28,963 nucleotides of DNA, from assembly GCA_036272915.1 (NCBI GenBank), contig DATAXV010000148.1, forward strand, positions 1 through 28,963, written 5' to 3'. Shown piece after piece: positions 8,650 to 15,363 of this stretch. The DNA comes from DATAXV01 sp036272915. Its GTDB lineage: Bacteria > Chloroflexota > Dormibacteria > Dormibacterales > Dormibacteraceae. Position 1 is the stretch's first letter; the number at the start of each line of letters is the position of its first letter. The position numbers and the translations under genes are program-made. The notes under the pieces were generated by a model. The model was not told where the DNA came from and ran no database searches. It worked only from the letters and a program-made list of their open reading frames with translations.

Positions 8650-8868
8650 TCAGGTCAGTATGTTGCGAACCTTGTCTCTCAGCCCGCTCGCCGGGGCCGC
8701 CTCGTCGCAGCAGATCTTGACCAGCCGCTTGAGGTCCGATCGAAGCTGGAACACGTGCTCGCAGGGCGGGCAGTCGGTGAGGTGCTTCCGCACCTGATCG
8801 ACCTCCTCCTCGTTCAACTCGCGGTCCAGGTAGGAATCCAGCCGCTCGACGCAGTCGCTACAGTTCAT
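8650..8868 (-). CDS. rsrA: Zinc-binding anti-sigma factor, RsrA type
   Basis: A 72-residue redox-sensing anti-sigma factor. The zinc-binding anti-sigma motif is complete: C6 upstream, then H29-x3-C33-x2-C36. A vicinal Cys pair follows at C53-C54 and a C-terminal GLRDKVRNIL matches the ending of Streptomyces RsrA. In that family, oxidation of the Cys residues to disulfide releases the sigma factor, and thiol reductants (mycothiol or bacillithiol, thioredoxin) reset it. Its ATG overlaps the sigma stop as ATGA, giving matched synthesis of the pair. The presence of this switch suggests a low-molecular-weight thiol system, but no thiol biosynthesis gene lies in the window. Confidence 0.93.
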   Translation of the reverse strand: MNCSDCVERLDSYLDRELNEEEVDQVRKHLTDCPPCEHVFQLRSDLKRLVKICCDEAAPASGLRDKVRNILT

Positions 8869-9425
8869 GCGGCCCCTCCGGGCACGATGCCCGCCTCCTC
8901 GGCGTAGTCGTGCAGGGACTGCTGCAACTGGTGCCGGGCTCGATGCAGACGCGACATCACCGTACCGATGGGTACGCCGATCACGTCGGCCGTGTCCTTG
9001 TAGGAGAAGCCTTCGACATCGACCAGCAGAACGACCTCACGGTGGATCTCCGGCAAGGTGTCCACTGCTCTGATCACCTCCTCATGGGCGATCTGGTCGA
9101 GCGCAAGGTCCTCGGGCCCGGCCTCATCGTCCTCCAACGTGTCATACAGGCTGTGTTCGTCATCGCCATCGAGGCTGAGGTCCTCCGGGCGCCCGCCCTT
9201 GAAGCGGTCCCAGAAGAGGTTGCGCATGATCGCGAACAGCCAGGCCTTCATGTTGGTGCCGGGGCGGTAGCTCGCCTGGTAGCGAAGCGCGCGGACGTAC
9301 GTGTCCTGGACCAGGTCCTCGGCCTGCGCCGAGTCCCGAGTCAGCCGAAGCGCGCCCCGGTAGAGGGTGTCGAGGTGCTGGATCGCCTCCTCGGCGAACA
9401 GCGAGGTTTCCTCCGCCATTGGCAT
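8865..9425 (-). CDS. sigR: ECF RNA polymerase sigma factor, SigR/SigH type
   Basis: An extracytoplasmic-function sigma factor of about 186 residues. Region 2 runs from FAEEAIQHLDTLYRGALRL through AEDLVQDTYVRAL (-10 recognition) to MKAWLFAIMRNLF. Region 4 runs from LPEIHREVVLLVDVEGFSYKD through the helix-turn-helix ADVIGVPIGTVMSRLHRAR (-35 recognition). These segments and the RsrA-type partner place it in the SigR/SigH (ECF12) group, which drives thioredoxin, protease and thiol genes under disulfide stress. I start it at ATG 9425 (Met-Pro-Met); a frame open to 9671 has no coding character. A GGAAT-N18-GTA promoter sits just upstream, consistent with autoregulation. Confidence 0.95.
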   Translation of the reverse strand: MPMAEETSLFAEEAIQHLDTLYRGALRLTRDSAQAEDLVQDTYVRALRYQASYRPGTNMKAWLFAIMRNLFWDRFKGGRPEDLSLDGDDEHSLYDTLEDDEAGPEDLALDQIAHEEVIRAVDTLPEIHREVVLLVDVEGFSYKDTADVIGVPIGTVMSRLHRARHQLQQSLHDYAEEAGIVPGGAA

Positions 9426-9449
9426 CAGTGTAGGCACTTCACCGAACAG

Positions 9450-9475
9450 TACGTCCCGGCGAGCCCGGCTATTCC
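9450..9475 (-). promoter_or_regulatory. SigR/SigH-type autoregulatory promoter
   Basis: On the minus strand GGAAT (9475-9471), exactly 18 bases, then GTA (9452-9450). The known Streptomyces SigR promoter consensus is GGAAT-N18-GTT, so only the last base differs. Transcription should start near 9443, leaving an 18-base leader that contains GGTGAAG before the sigma start at 9425. This fits a positive feedback loop. Confidence 0.8.
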
Positions 9476-9742
9476 TGGGCCCCTGATGAGGCCTCCGAAC
9501 TCGGGCGAGCGGCGCCGGAAGCTGCCCGAACCCTCCTCGGGGCGCCTCCAACGCCGATGGCGGAAGACGGCGATTCGAGCTCACGGGCGGCCGGCATCGG
9601 AGGGGCGGTCCGGGACCATGGAGGGCGCGCCGGTCAGGACCGCCGAGCACGCGACCGGGGGGACGGCTCACCCTCGAACGCGATCACGGAGAGACCCGGG
9701 GCGGACACGCCCGCCGACGATGACGGCACCACCGCACCCGGC

Positions 9743-10255
9743 TCAGGCGCAGCGACCGATGTACCTGAGAGCTGCTTCGAGGTTCGCCGATCGGGAGTTC
9801 ATCGCGTCGAGTGTCAGCCGATCGTCGACCCACGGGGGGAACTCCGCACGGCGCCGAAGGACGGCCTCCCAGTTGGGCTCCGGGAAACCCTCGATGGTGC
9901 GGTGGCGCTGCCCCAACCTCGCCCGATGCGTGCTCTCGTCGGTGCACTGAACCTCGATGAACCTCAGTTCAACCGACAGCCGCGCGGACAGCTCCCGCCA
10001 GTGGGCGCGGGCTGCCTCTGGGCCGTTCACCGCGTCGACGATGACGTCATGCCGGAGGAGCACCTGCTCGGCGGCCAGTGCGGCGACCACGCCATAGGCG
10101 GCCGCGTGGGTCGGCTCCGACCGGCTTATGCCTTCGCGCCACATCGCCGCCTCGACCTGATCGACGCCGAGAACAGCGCAATGCAGTGCCGTGCCCAGAT
10201 CCTCCGCCATCGCACTCTTACCAGACCCGGGCAGACCGGCCAAGACAATCAGCAT
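9743..10255 (-). CDS. P-loop kinase/ATPase (AAA_33-like)
   Basis: A 170-residue single-domain P-loop protein. Walker A is GLPGSGKS (7-14), and a VLGVDQVEAAMW segment at 28-39 matches the substrate- and Mg-binding strand of zeta-toxin/chloramphenicol-phosphotransferase-like kinases. A lid with Arg residues lies around HRARLGQRHR (about 110-119). Proteins of this type phosphorylate small molecules, sugars or nucleosides; the substrate is not predictable here. It stands alone, with 110 bp to alr and about 270 bp to the sigma promoter. I see nothing supportable in either gap. No antitoxin-like gene adjoins it, so a toxin role is unlikely. Confidence 0.8.
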   Translation of the reverse strand: MLIVLAGLPGSGKSAMAEDLGTALHCAVLGVDQVEAAMWREGISRSEPTHAAAYGVVAALAAEQVLLRHDVIVDAVNGPEAARAHWRELSARLSVELRFIEVQCTDESTHRARLGQRHRTIEGFPEPNWEAVLRRRAEFPPWVDDRLTLDAMNSRSANLEAALRYIGRCA

Positions 10256-10366
10256 CTGGCCAGCCTGACACGCATCGGCGCGGCCGATCCGATCCGGAGA
10301 GAGGTCGGATTCCGTTCACCGGCACCCGCCGCGAGCCACGCCGCACGGAGGCGGAGGATCTCCTGT

Positions 10367-11476
10367 TCAAGCCCCCCAGCGGCCGTCGTAGACGCGGCGC
10401 ACGCGGGTGCCGATCGAGGTCAGCACCTCGTAGACGGCGGTGTCGCTCCACTCCGCGACCTCGACCGCGGAGATGCCGTCGCCGATCAGGGTGGCCACGT
10501 CCCCTGGACGCGCGTCGGGGATGCCGTCGACATCGGCCGTGACCTGGTCCATGCTCACCCTTCCCACCAGCGGCGCCCGCCGGCCGCGAATCATCAGCCA
10601 GCCCCGGTTGGAGCGGCTGCGCAGGATGCCGTCCTCGTAGCCGATGGCGATGGTGGCGACACGGGTCGGCCGCTTCGCCGTCCACGTGCGCCCGTAGCCG
10701 ACGGTGCCGCCCGCCGGCACCGTCTTGACCTGGGTGATGAGGGCGCGCAGGGAGAGCGCCGGGCGCACGCCCTCGCCCTCGTAGCCATAGAGCGAGATGC
10801 CGGTCCTGACCGCGTCCAGGGCCATCTCCGGATGGCGGTGGGCGGCCGCCGAGTTGCAGGCGTGCCGCAGCCCGGGGTCGACGGTGAGGGCGGAGAGCAC
10901 CTCCTGGAAGCGGGCGAACTGGAGGCGGGTGAAGGCCTCGTCAGCCTCGGCCGAGGCGAAGTGGGTGAAGACCCCGGCCAGGCGCAGCCGCGGTGACCGG
11001 CTGATCCGCCGGGCCAGGTCGGGAGCCTCCTCCAGGGCGCAGCCGAGGCGACCCATGCCGCTGTCGACCTTGAGGTGCACGGGCACCGGGCGGCGGGCCT
11101 CGGCCACCGCCTCCAGGGCCTCGATCAGCTCCGCCGAGTGGCAGGCGACGGCGCAGCCGGCCTGGACCGCGATCGGCGCCTGGCTCGGGGCCAGGCCGCC
11201 GAGGGCGAGGACCCGTTTGGGATGGCAGACACCGTGCAGCTCGATCGCCTCCTGCGGCGTGGAGACGGCCAGGCCGAGCGCCCCCGCCTCCAGGGCGGTA
11301 CGCGCCACCTGAAGCGCGCCGTGCCCGTAGCCGTTGGCCTTGACCACGGCCATGATCCCGGTCCGGGCGGGCAGGCGGGCCTCGATCGCGGCCAGGTTGG
11401 CGCCGATCGCCTCGAGGTCGATCTCGGCCCAGCGCGATTCGCTGAGGCGCCAGCCGAGCGCGGTCGCCTCAGCCAT
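10367..11476 (-). CDS. alr: Alanine racemase
   Basis: PLP-dependent enzyme that makes D-alanine for peptidoglycan. The 369-residue protein has the PLP lysine in VVKANGYGHG (K46) and the second catalytic base in VGYGRTW (Y261), with the family's GRVSMDQ motif and the HFASADE-like barrel segment (THFASAEADE). The ATG at 11476 overlaps the end of the acpS-nnrD gene by 8 bp; a longer open frame to 11551 lies inside that gene and is rejected. The pairing acpS/nnr-alr is the common actinobacterial arrangement. In other genomes alr is directly followed by tsaE; here a block of five genes is inserted. Confidence 0.98.
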   Translation of the reverse strand: MAEATALGWRLSESRWAEIDLEAIGANLAAIEARLPARTGIMAVVKANGYGHGALQVARTALEAGALGLAVSTPQEAIELHGVCHPKRVLALGGLAPSQAPIAVQAGCAVACHSAELIEALEAVAEARRPVPVHLKVDSGMGRLGCALEEAPDLARRISRSPRLRLAGVFTHFASAEADEAFTRLQFARFQEVLSALTVDPGLRHACNSAAAHRHPEMALDAVRTGISLYGYEGEGVRPALSLRALITQVKTVPAGGTVGYGRTWTAKRPTRVATIAIGYEDGILRSRSNRGWLMIRGRRAPLVGRVSMDQVTADVDGIPDARPGDVATLIGDGISAVEVAEWSDTAVYEVLTSIGTRVRRVYDGRWGA

Positions 11477-12722
11477 CGGCCTCGCCGTCCTCGGCGCGGA
11501 GGTCGCGCTGGATGACGGGCAGCAGCGGCAGCAGGTCGGAGGCGACGACACCGGCGGACCCGAGCCGCTCCTGGAGCCGCAGGCCGGTGGCGGCGTGGAG
11601 CCAGACCCCGGTCACGGCCGCCTCGAAGGCGGCGCTCCCCTGGGCGATGAGGCCGCCGATGACGCCGCTGAGCACGTCGCCGGTGCCGCCGGTGCCGAGC
11701 GCCGGAACCGAGTGCGGGTCGGTCGCGGTGCGGCCGTCGGGGGCGGCGACGACCGTCCCCGCGCCCTTGAGAACGACCACCGCCCCCCACTCCGCCGCCG
11801 CCCGCCGGGCCACCGCCTCGCGGTCGGCCTGGATCTCTCGGGTGGGGCGGCCGAGGAGGCGCGACATCTCCCCGGGGTGCGGGGTCAGCACGCGGACCCG
11901 GCCGCCGGCGCCGAGCTCGGTCAGCAGCTCTCGCCGCGCGCTCAGGGCGTTGAGGCCGTCGGCGTCGACGACCAGGGGGACGGCGACGGTGGCGACCAGG
12001 TCCTGCACCAGCCGCTCGGTCTCGGCGGCACGGCCCAGGCCGGGTCCGATGATCCCCACCGTCGCCGACCCCAGGCGAGACTCGGCATCGGGGCGGGAGA
12101 CGGCGCCGAGGACGCCCGGCTCGACCTCAGGCAGGGCGCCGACCATCACCTCGACGCAGCGACCGGCCAGGATCGGGTGGATGGTGCGGGCGACGAAGAG
12201 CTTGACCGTGCCGGCGCCGGTCCTGGCCGCGGCCATCGCCGACAGGTAGGGGGCGCCGGTGAAGTCCATGCTCCCGGCGACCACGCAGACCTGCCCGAAG
12301 GTGCCCTTGTGCCCGTCGGCGGGACGCCGGGGCAGGCGCACGTGGGGCGAGCGGGGCAGGAAGGCGGGCCGGGGCGAGGGAAGCTCGAGGCTGGCGCTGG
12401 CCACGGCAAGGCCGGCCTCGTGGCTGATGGTCAGCGCGATCCGCACGCCTCGGGCGTCGCCCAGCAGCCGCAGCCTGGGAGCGCCGTCATCGGCTCGCAG
12501 CACCTCGATCTGGCGGCGGTAGAGGTGCAGCGGCGTGTCGTGCAGGCACTTGATCACCGCCTCCTTCGCCGCCCAGCGCCCGGCCAGCCAGGCCGGGCGG
12601 CGCTCGGCCAGCTCCAGCTCGCCTGGCGTAAAGCAGCGGAGGAGGAAGCGGTCCCCGGAGCGCTCCACCGCCCTGGCCATTCGCTGGATGTCGCAGATGT
12701 CGATGCCGATCCGGCGGATCAC
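11469..12722 (-). CDS. acpS-nnrD: Fusion of holo-ACP synthase and NAD(P)H-hydrate dehydratase
   Basis: A 417-residue two-domain enzyme. Residues 1-112 are AcpS, which attaches phosphopantetheine to acyl carrier protein: IGIDICDIQRM carries the Mg-binding D8, and LAGRWAAKEAVIK carries E54. After a Pro/Arg-rich linker (about 113-133) comes the ribokinase-fold repair enzyme NnrD, which dehydrates damaged NAD(P)H hydrate. It is marked by HKGTFGQVCVVAGS, TGAGTVKLFVA, LTPHPGEMSRLLG, VVVLKGAGTVV and the catalytic GTGGTGDVLSG (343-353). The epimerase (YjeF_N/NnrE) domain usually fused to NnrD is absent. In many genomes acpS and nnr are adjacent separate genes, so this is a fusion of neighbours. Both active sites look intact. 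It overlaps alr by 8 bp. Confidence 0.95.
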   Translation of the reverse strand: MIRRIGIDICDIQRMARAVERSGDRFLLRCFTPGELELAERRPAWLAGRWAAKEAVIKCLHDTPLHLYRRQIEVLRADDGAPRLRLLGDARGVRIALTISHEAGLAVASASLELPSPRPAFLPRSPHVRLPRRPADGHKGTFGQVCVVAGSMDFTGAPYLSAMAAARTGAGTVKLFVARTIHPILAGRCVEVMVGALPEVEPGVLGAVSRPDAESRLGSATVGIIGPGLGRAAETERLVQDLVATVAVPLVVDADGLNALSARRELLTELGAGGRVRVLTPHPGEMSRLLGRPTREIQADREAVARRAAAEWGAVVVLKGAGTVVAAPDGRTATDPHSVPALGTGGTGDVLSGVIGGLIAQGSAAFEAAVTGVWLHAATGLRLQERLGSAGVVASDLLPLLPVIQRDLRAEDGEADG

Positions 12723-12785
12723 GCCATCATTTTGCCGCTACCGGCCAGGGGAGGTTGGGGGACGGCGGCCGGCCGCCGCCGCGGT

Positions 12786-13553
12786 TCAGAAGAGCGGAGG
12801 CTGCGGCGCCGTCGACCCGTAGGCCATGGCGAACGCGTTGGCGGTGAAGCTCGGCGTCGACGGTGTCGCCACCTGCTGGCCCTGCTGGATCATCACGCCG
12901 GCGTCCTGAGCGGTCAGGTTGGGGTCGGCGCTGTTGGCCTCCATGGAGCTGACGTCGAAGGTCGAGAAGTGGGCGAGGTCCGAGCCCTGCGAGCCCAGGT
13001 TGGGGGCCTCCATGATCCACTCCGCCGAGGTCCCGGTGCCGGTGTAGCTCTGGGTGGTCTGGAACGAAGCCCCGGTGGTGACGTCCGTCAGAGAGATGGT
13101 CCAGCTGTCGGTCGCGTTCTTGGCGATCCTGGCGTTGACCTGGTCCCCGGCCGACAGCGGCACCTGCGTGATCGACGACTCCGCCGAGGGGAGGACCTCC
13201 CACCAGGCGTAGTAGGTGCCGCCGCTGGAGGTGGCGTTCTGCTCGGTCCCGATCTGGATCAGGGCGTTGTTGTTGAAGCCGTCGATGCCGATCCACATCG
13301 CGGAGAGGCCGCTGCCGGACTGGACGCTGGGAACCGTCCAGGTCGCGGAGACCTCGTTGTAGCCGCCAGCGGTGATCGCGTAGCCGGCCCAGTTGCTGGC
13401 CGTCCAGCCGCTGGTCGAGCTGGCCGCGGGGGCGGCGGCGGTGGTTGCCCTGGCCTGGTTGACGACGGGCACGGGCGTCGCCTGAGGGTGGCCGAGCAAC
13501 GACGTCACGACGGCGACGACGGCGAAAACTACCGTCTTGGCTAAAGATCCCAT
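12786..13553 (-). CDS. Secreted peptidase of family G1 (eqolisin-like)
   Basis: A 255-residue exported protein resembling glutamic peptidases (scytalidoglutamic peptidase family), which hydrolyse proteins at acid pH. Residues 1-26 form a signal peptide with a hydrophobic AKTVVFAVVAVVTSLLG core, followed by an Ala/Thr/Ser-rich spacer. The mature part has NWAGYAI (54-60), a VSATWTVP strand, WIGIDGFNNNALIQIGTEQ with the likely catalytic Q100, YYAWWEVLP (114-122) and AEWIMEAP with the likely catalytic E182. The low charge and Ser/Thr/Asn richness fit secretion. It is divergent from the alpha/beta hydrolase, with 169 bp between the starts. A 16-bp GC palindrome (12763-12778) lies after the stop, without a T-run. 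An acidic habitat is a possible inference. Confidence 0.85.
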   Translation of the reverse strand: MGSLAKTVVFAVVAVVTSLLGHPQATPVPVVNQARATTAAAPAASSTSGWTASNWAGYAITAGGYNEVSATWTVPSVQSGSGLSAMWIGIDGFNNNALIQIGTEQNATSSGGTYYAWWEVLPSAESSITQVPLSAGDQVNARIAKNATDSWTISLTDVTTGASFQTTQSYTGTGTSAEWIMEAPNLGSQGSDLAHFSTFDVSSMEANSADPNLTAQDAGVMIQQGQQVATPSTPSFTANAFAMAYGSTAPQPPLF

Positions 13554-13722
13554 CTCATCCCGCAGAGCAAACCGCCGAGGCCAACAGAGAGCCCTGAGAG
13601 ACTAGCAAGTCGAGAAGGCCGAGGGCAATGACGAAGGCCCCCAAAATAAGCCCGCGGCGCGTCCGCCGGCAGGCGGCGAGGGCTGGCCGGCCGACGATGA
13701 GGCGCGCAAGGAGGGTCCCGGG

Positions 13723-14508
13723 ATGTTCACCACCACTTCCGACGACGGCACCACCATCGCCTACGACCGCTCCGGGGACGGCCCCCCGGCCGTCCTCGTC
13801 GCCGGCGCCTTCGGCGACCGGCACGCGTTCGGCGATCTCGCCGGGCAGCTGTCCGGACGCTTCACCGTGGTCACCTACGACCGGCGCGGGCGGGGCGACA
13901 GCGGCGACACGCCGCCTTACGAAGTGCAGCGCGAGCTCGACGACCTCGAGGCCGTCATCCAGGCGGTGGGCGGCGGCGCCCTCGTCCACGGCATGTCCTC
14001 GGGGGCCGTCCTCGCCCTCCGCGGCGCCGCCTCCGGCGTTCACATCGACCGGCTCTCGGTGATGGAGCCGCCCTACCGCCTGGGGGGTCTGGGGACGCTC
14101 CCCGAGGGCTTCCTGGCGACGATGGCGGAGCTGACCTCGAGCGGCCGGCGCGGGGAGACCGTCTCCTACTTCATGAGCGCCGCCATCGGCCTCCCCGAGC
14201 AGGTGGTCGAGGGCGCGCGGCAATCCCCGGCGTGGCCGGCCATGGAGGCGGTCAGCCACACCCTCCTCCACGACTCGATCATCGTCGGCGAGGGCGAGGT
14301 GCCCTCCCACCTGCTGGGCACCATCCGCGTGCCCACGCTCTGCATCGACAGCACCGGCAGCCCGGCCTGGCTGCGAGCGGGCGCCGAGGCTGTCGCCGGG
14401 CTCGTGCCCGGCGCCGTCCGCCGCAGCCTCGAGGGTGGTTTCCACGAGGCGCCGCCGGCGGTGCTGGCCGCCACGTTGACCGAGTTCTTCGAGGAGAGCC
14501 CGGCCTGA
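13723..14508 (+). CDS. Alpha/beta hydrolase
   Basis: A 261-residue cytosolic hydrolase of unknown substrate. The fold is clear: strand and turn VLVAGAFGDRHAF (27-39), VVTYDRRGRGDS (49-60), and the nucleophile elbow VHGMSSGAVLAL (88-99) with the serine in G-M-S-S-G. The catalytic histidine lies in GGFHEAPP near the C-terminus, and a strand with Asp/Glu candidates precedes it (VPTLCIDSTGSP). The ATG at 13723 follows AAGGAGGG at a good distance. It ends tail-to-tail with the ArsR-like regulator. Similar hydrolases are often placed beside such regulators, but nothing here proves control of one by the other. Confidence 0.93.
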   Translation: MFTTTSDDGTTIAYDRSGDGPPAVLVAGAFGDRHAFGDLAGQLSGRFTVVTYDRRGRGDSGDTPPYEVQRELDDLEAVIQAVGGGALVHGMSSGAVLALRGAASGVHIDRLSVMEPPYRLGGLGTLPEGFLATMAELTSSGRRGETVSYFMSAAIGLPEQVVEGARQSPAWPAMEAVSHTLLHDSIIVGEGEVPSHLLGTIRVPTLCIDSTGSPAWLRAGAEAVAGLVPGAVRRSLEGGFHEAPPAVLAATLTEFFEESPA

Positions 14509-14694
14509 CGATAGCCCCTGGCCGGCGACGTGCCGGCCTCGGCGGGCCATCCGGCCCAGTCGCATCAGGGCGGCGCCCAGCATCCTTCTCCCGCGCCCCA
14601 CCGGGCGGCGCCGGGCCAGGTGCCGCTCATCCACCTCTCGCAGCCGCTCGGGTGTTGCGCGCCGCGGCTCCTCCTCGTCCGGCATCGAGGCCTC
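14509..14694 (-). other. Short stretch with a possible gene-start remnant
   Basis: 186 bp between the hydrolase and the ArsR-like gene. On the minus strand an ATG at 14685, 9 bases after the regulator's stop, opens a frame with high third-position GC for about 55 codons (MPDEEEPRRATPERLREVDE...). It then stays open as an antisense frame through the hydrolase. Only the first part has coding character. It may be the truncated start of a gene once cotranscribed with the regulator. Confidence 0.25.
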
Positions 14695-15273
14695 TCAGCC
14701 CGCCGCCTTCGCCACCGGCGGGTCGCCGATCGGGATCGCGTCGATGTGGATGTGCACCCGCACCGCGTCGGGGGCCCGCTCGGCCTCCTGGACACGCCGG
14801 AGCACCTCGCCGAACCCATCCGAGATCTCTCGCAACTGCTCCGCCGAGACCGGCCCTTCCCAGTCGACGGTGAACACCTGCCGGCGCCACTCCTCGGGGA
14901 AGTCGTCCTGGCGATCCTCCCACTGCTCCTCCTGCCAGCCGAGGTGCTGCCGCCGCACCGCTCGATAGGCGCGATGCGCGGCCTTCCCCTCCGCGCTGAG
15001 GTCCTCAGGATCGACGCCCCAGCCGCCTGGCCTGTCCCTCCAGAGGCGCTCCCGCCCCTTGCCCCCCGGAGCCTCCTCGATGAAGCCCCACCTGGCCATC
15101 TTCCGCAGATGGAAGGAGCAGTTGGCGGGGCTCTCGTCGACCAGCTCGGAGAGCTGCGTGGCGGTCATCGGCCCGTGGACGGAGAGCAGCTGGCCGAGCA
15201 TCATCCGCAGCGGATGCGCCATCGCCCGCAGGAACCTCGGATCGCTGATCGCGGCCGTCCTATCGAAATCCAT
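14695..15273 (-). CDS. ArsR-like winged-helix transcriptional regulator
   Basis: A 192-residue regulator with an N-terminal winged helix-turn-helix (about residues 9-80). RFLRAMAHPLRMMLGQLL is the typical ArsR opening helix, TATQLSELVDESPANCSFHLRKM the recognition helix pair, and GFIEEAPGGKGRERLWR the wing. The C-terminal half (about 110-190) is charged, Trp-rich and lacks the metal-binding Cys set of ArsR/SmtB, so the signal is probably not a metal. I place the start at ATG 15273 because a TTGACA-17-TATGTT promoter predicts transcription from about that base, making the mRNA leaderless. ATG 15285 or TTG 15309 would lie inside the promoter. Palindromes covering the promoter suggest autoregulation. 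Confidence 0.9.
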   Translation of the reverse strand: MDFDRTAAISDPRFLRAMAHPLRMMLGQLLSVHGPMTATQLSELVDESPANCSFHLRKMARWGFIEEAPGGKGRERLWRDRPGGWGVDPEDLSAEGKAAHRAYRAVRRQHLGWQEEQWEDRQDDFPEEWRRQVFTVDWEGPVSAEQLREISDGFGEVLRRVQEAERAPDAVRVHIHIDAIPIGDPPVAKAAG

Positions 15274-15309
15274 GTTTCGAAACATATACTTCGAAATGAT
15301 CGTTGTCAA
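15261..15309 (-). promoter_or_regulatory. Promoter and triple operator of the ArsR-like gene
   Basis: On the minus strand a perfect TTGACA (15309-15304) is followed by 17 bases and TATGTT (15286-15281). Overlaid are three TCGA-centred sites. A perfect 14-bp palindrome ATGTTTCGAAACAT (15272-15285) sits over the -10 box, a TTCGAA site is centred at 15292/15293 in the spacer, and a TATCGAAAT site is centred at 15264/15265 inside the first codons. The centres are exactly 14 bp apart. This looks like an autorepressor site. Confidence 0.8.
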
Positions 15310-15363
15310 ACCCCTGGGACATGCGTGGCACGAGCTTCTCGGTGAGCTCGGACCGGCCCAGAG

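Noticed and set aside
9743..10255. A zeta-toxin-type toxin
   Set aside because: Only the general kinase fold matches and no antitoxin gene is adjacent.
13555..14685. A 376-codon minus-strand frame that starts after the ArsR-like gene and ends 2 bp before the peptidase start
   Set aside because: Its middle is antisense to a convincing alpha/beta hydrolase with an intact nucleophile elbow and ribosome site. Only the first 55 codons are kept as a possible remnant. A hydrophobic stretch near its end (LILGAFVIALGLLDLLV) could be a tiny leader peptide but has no support.
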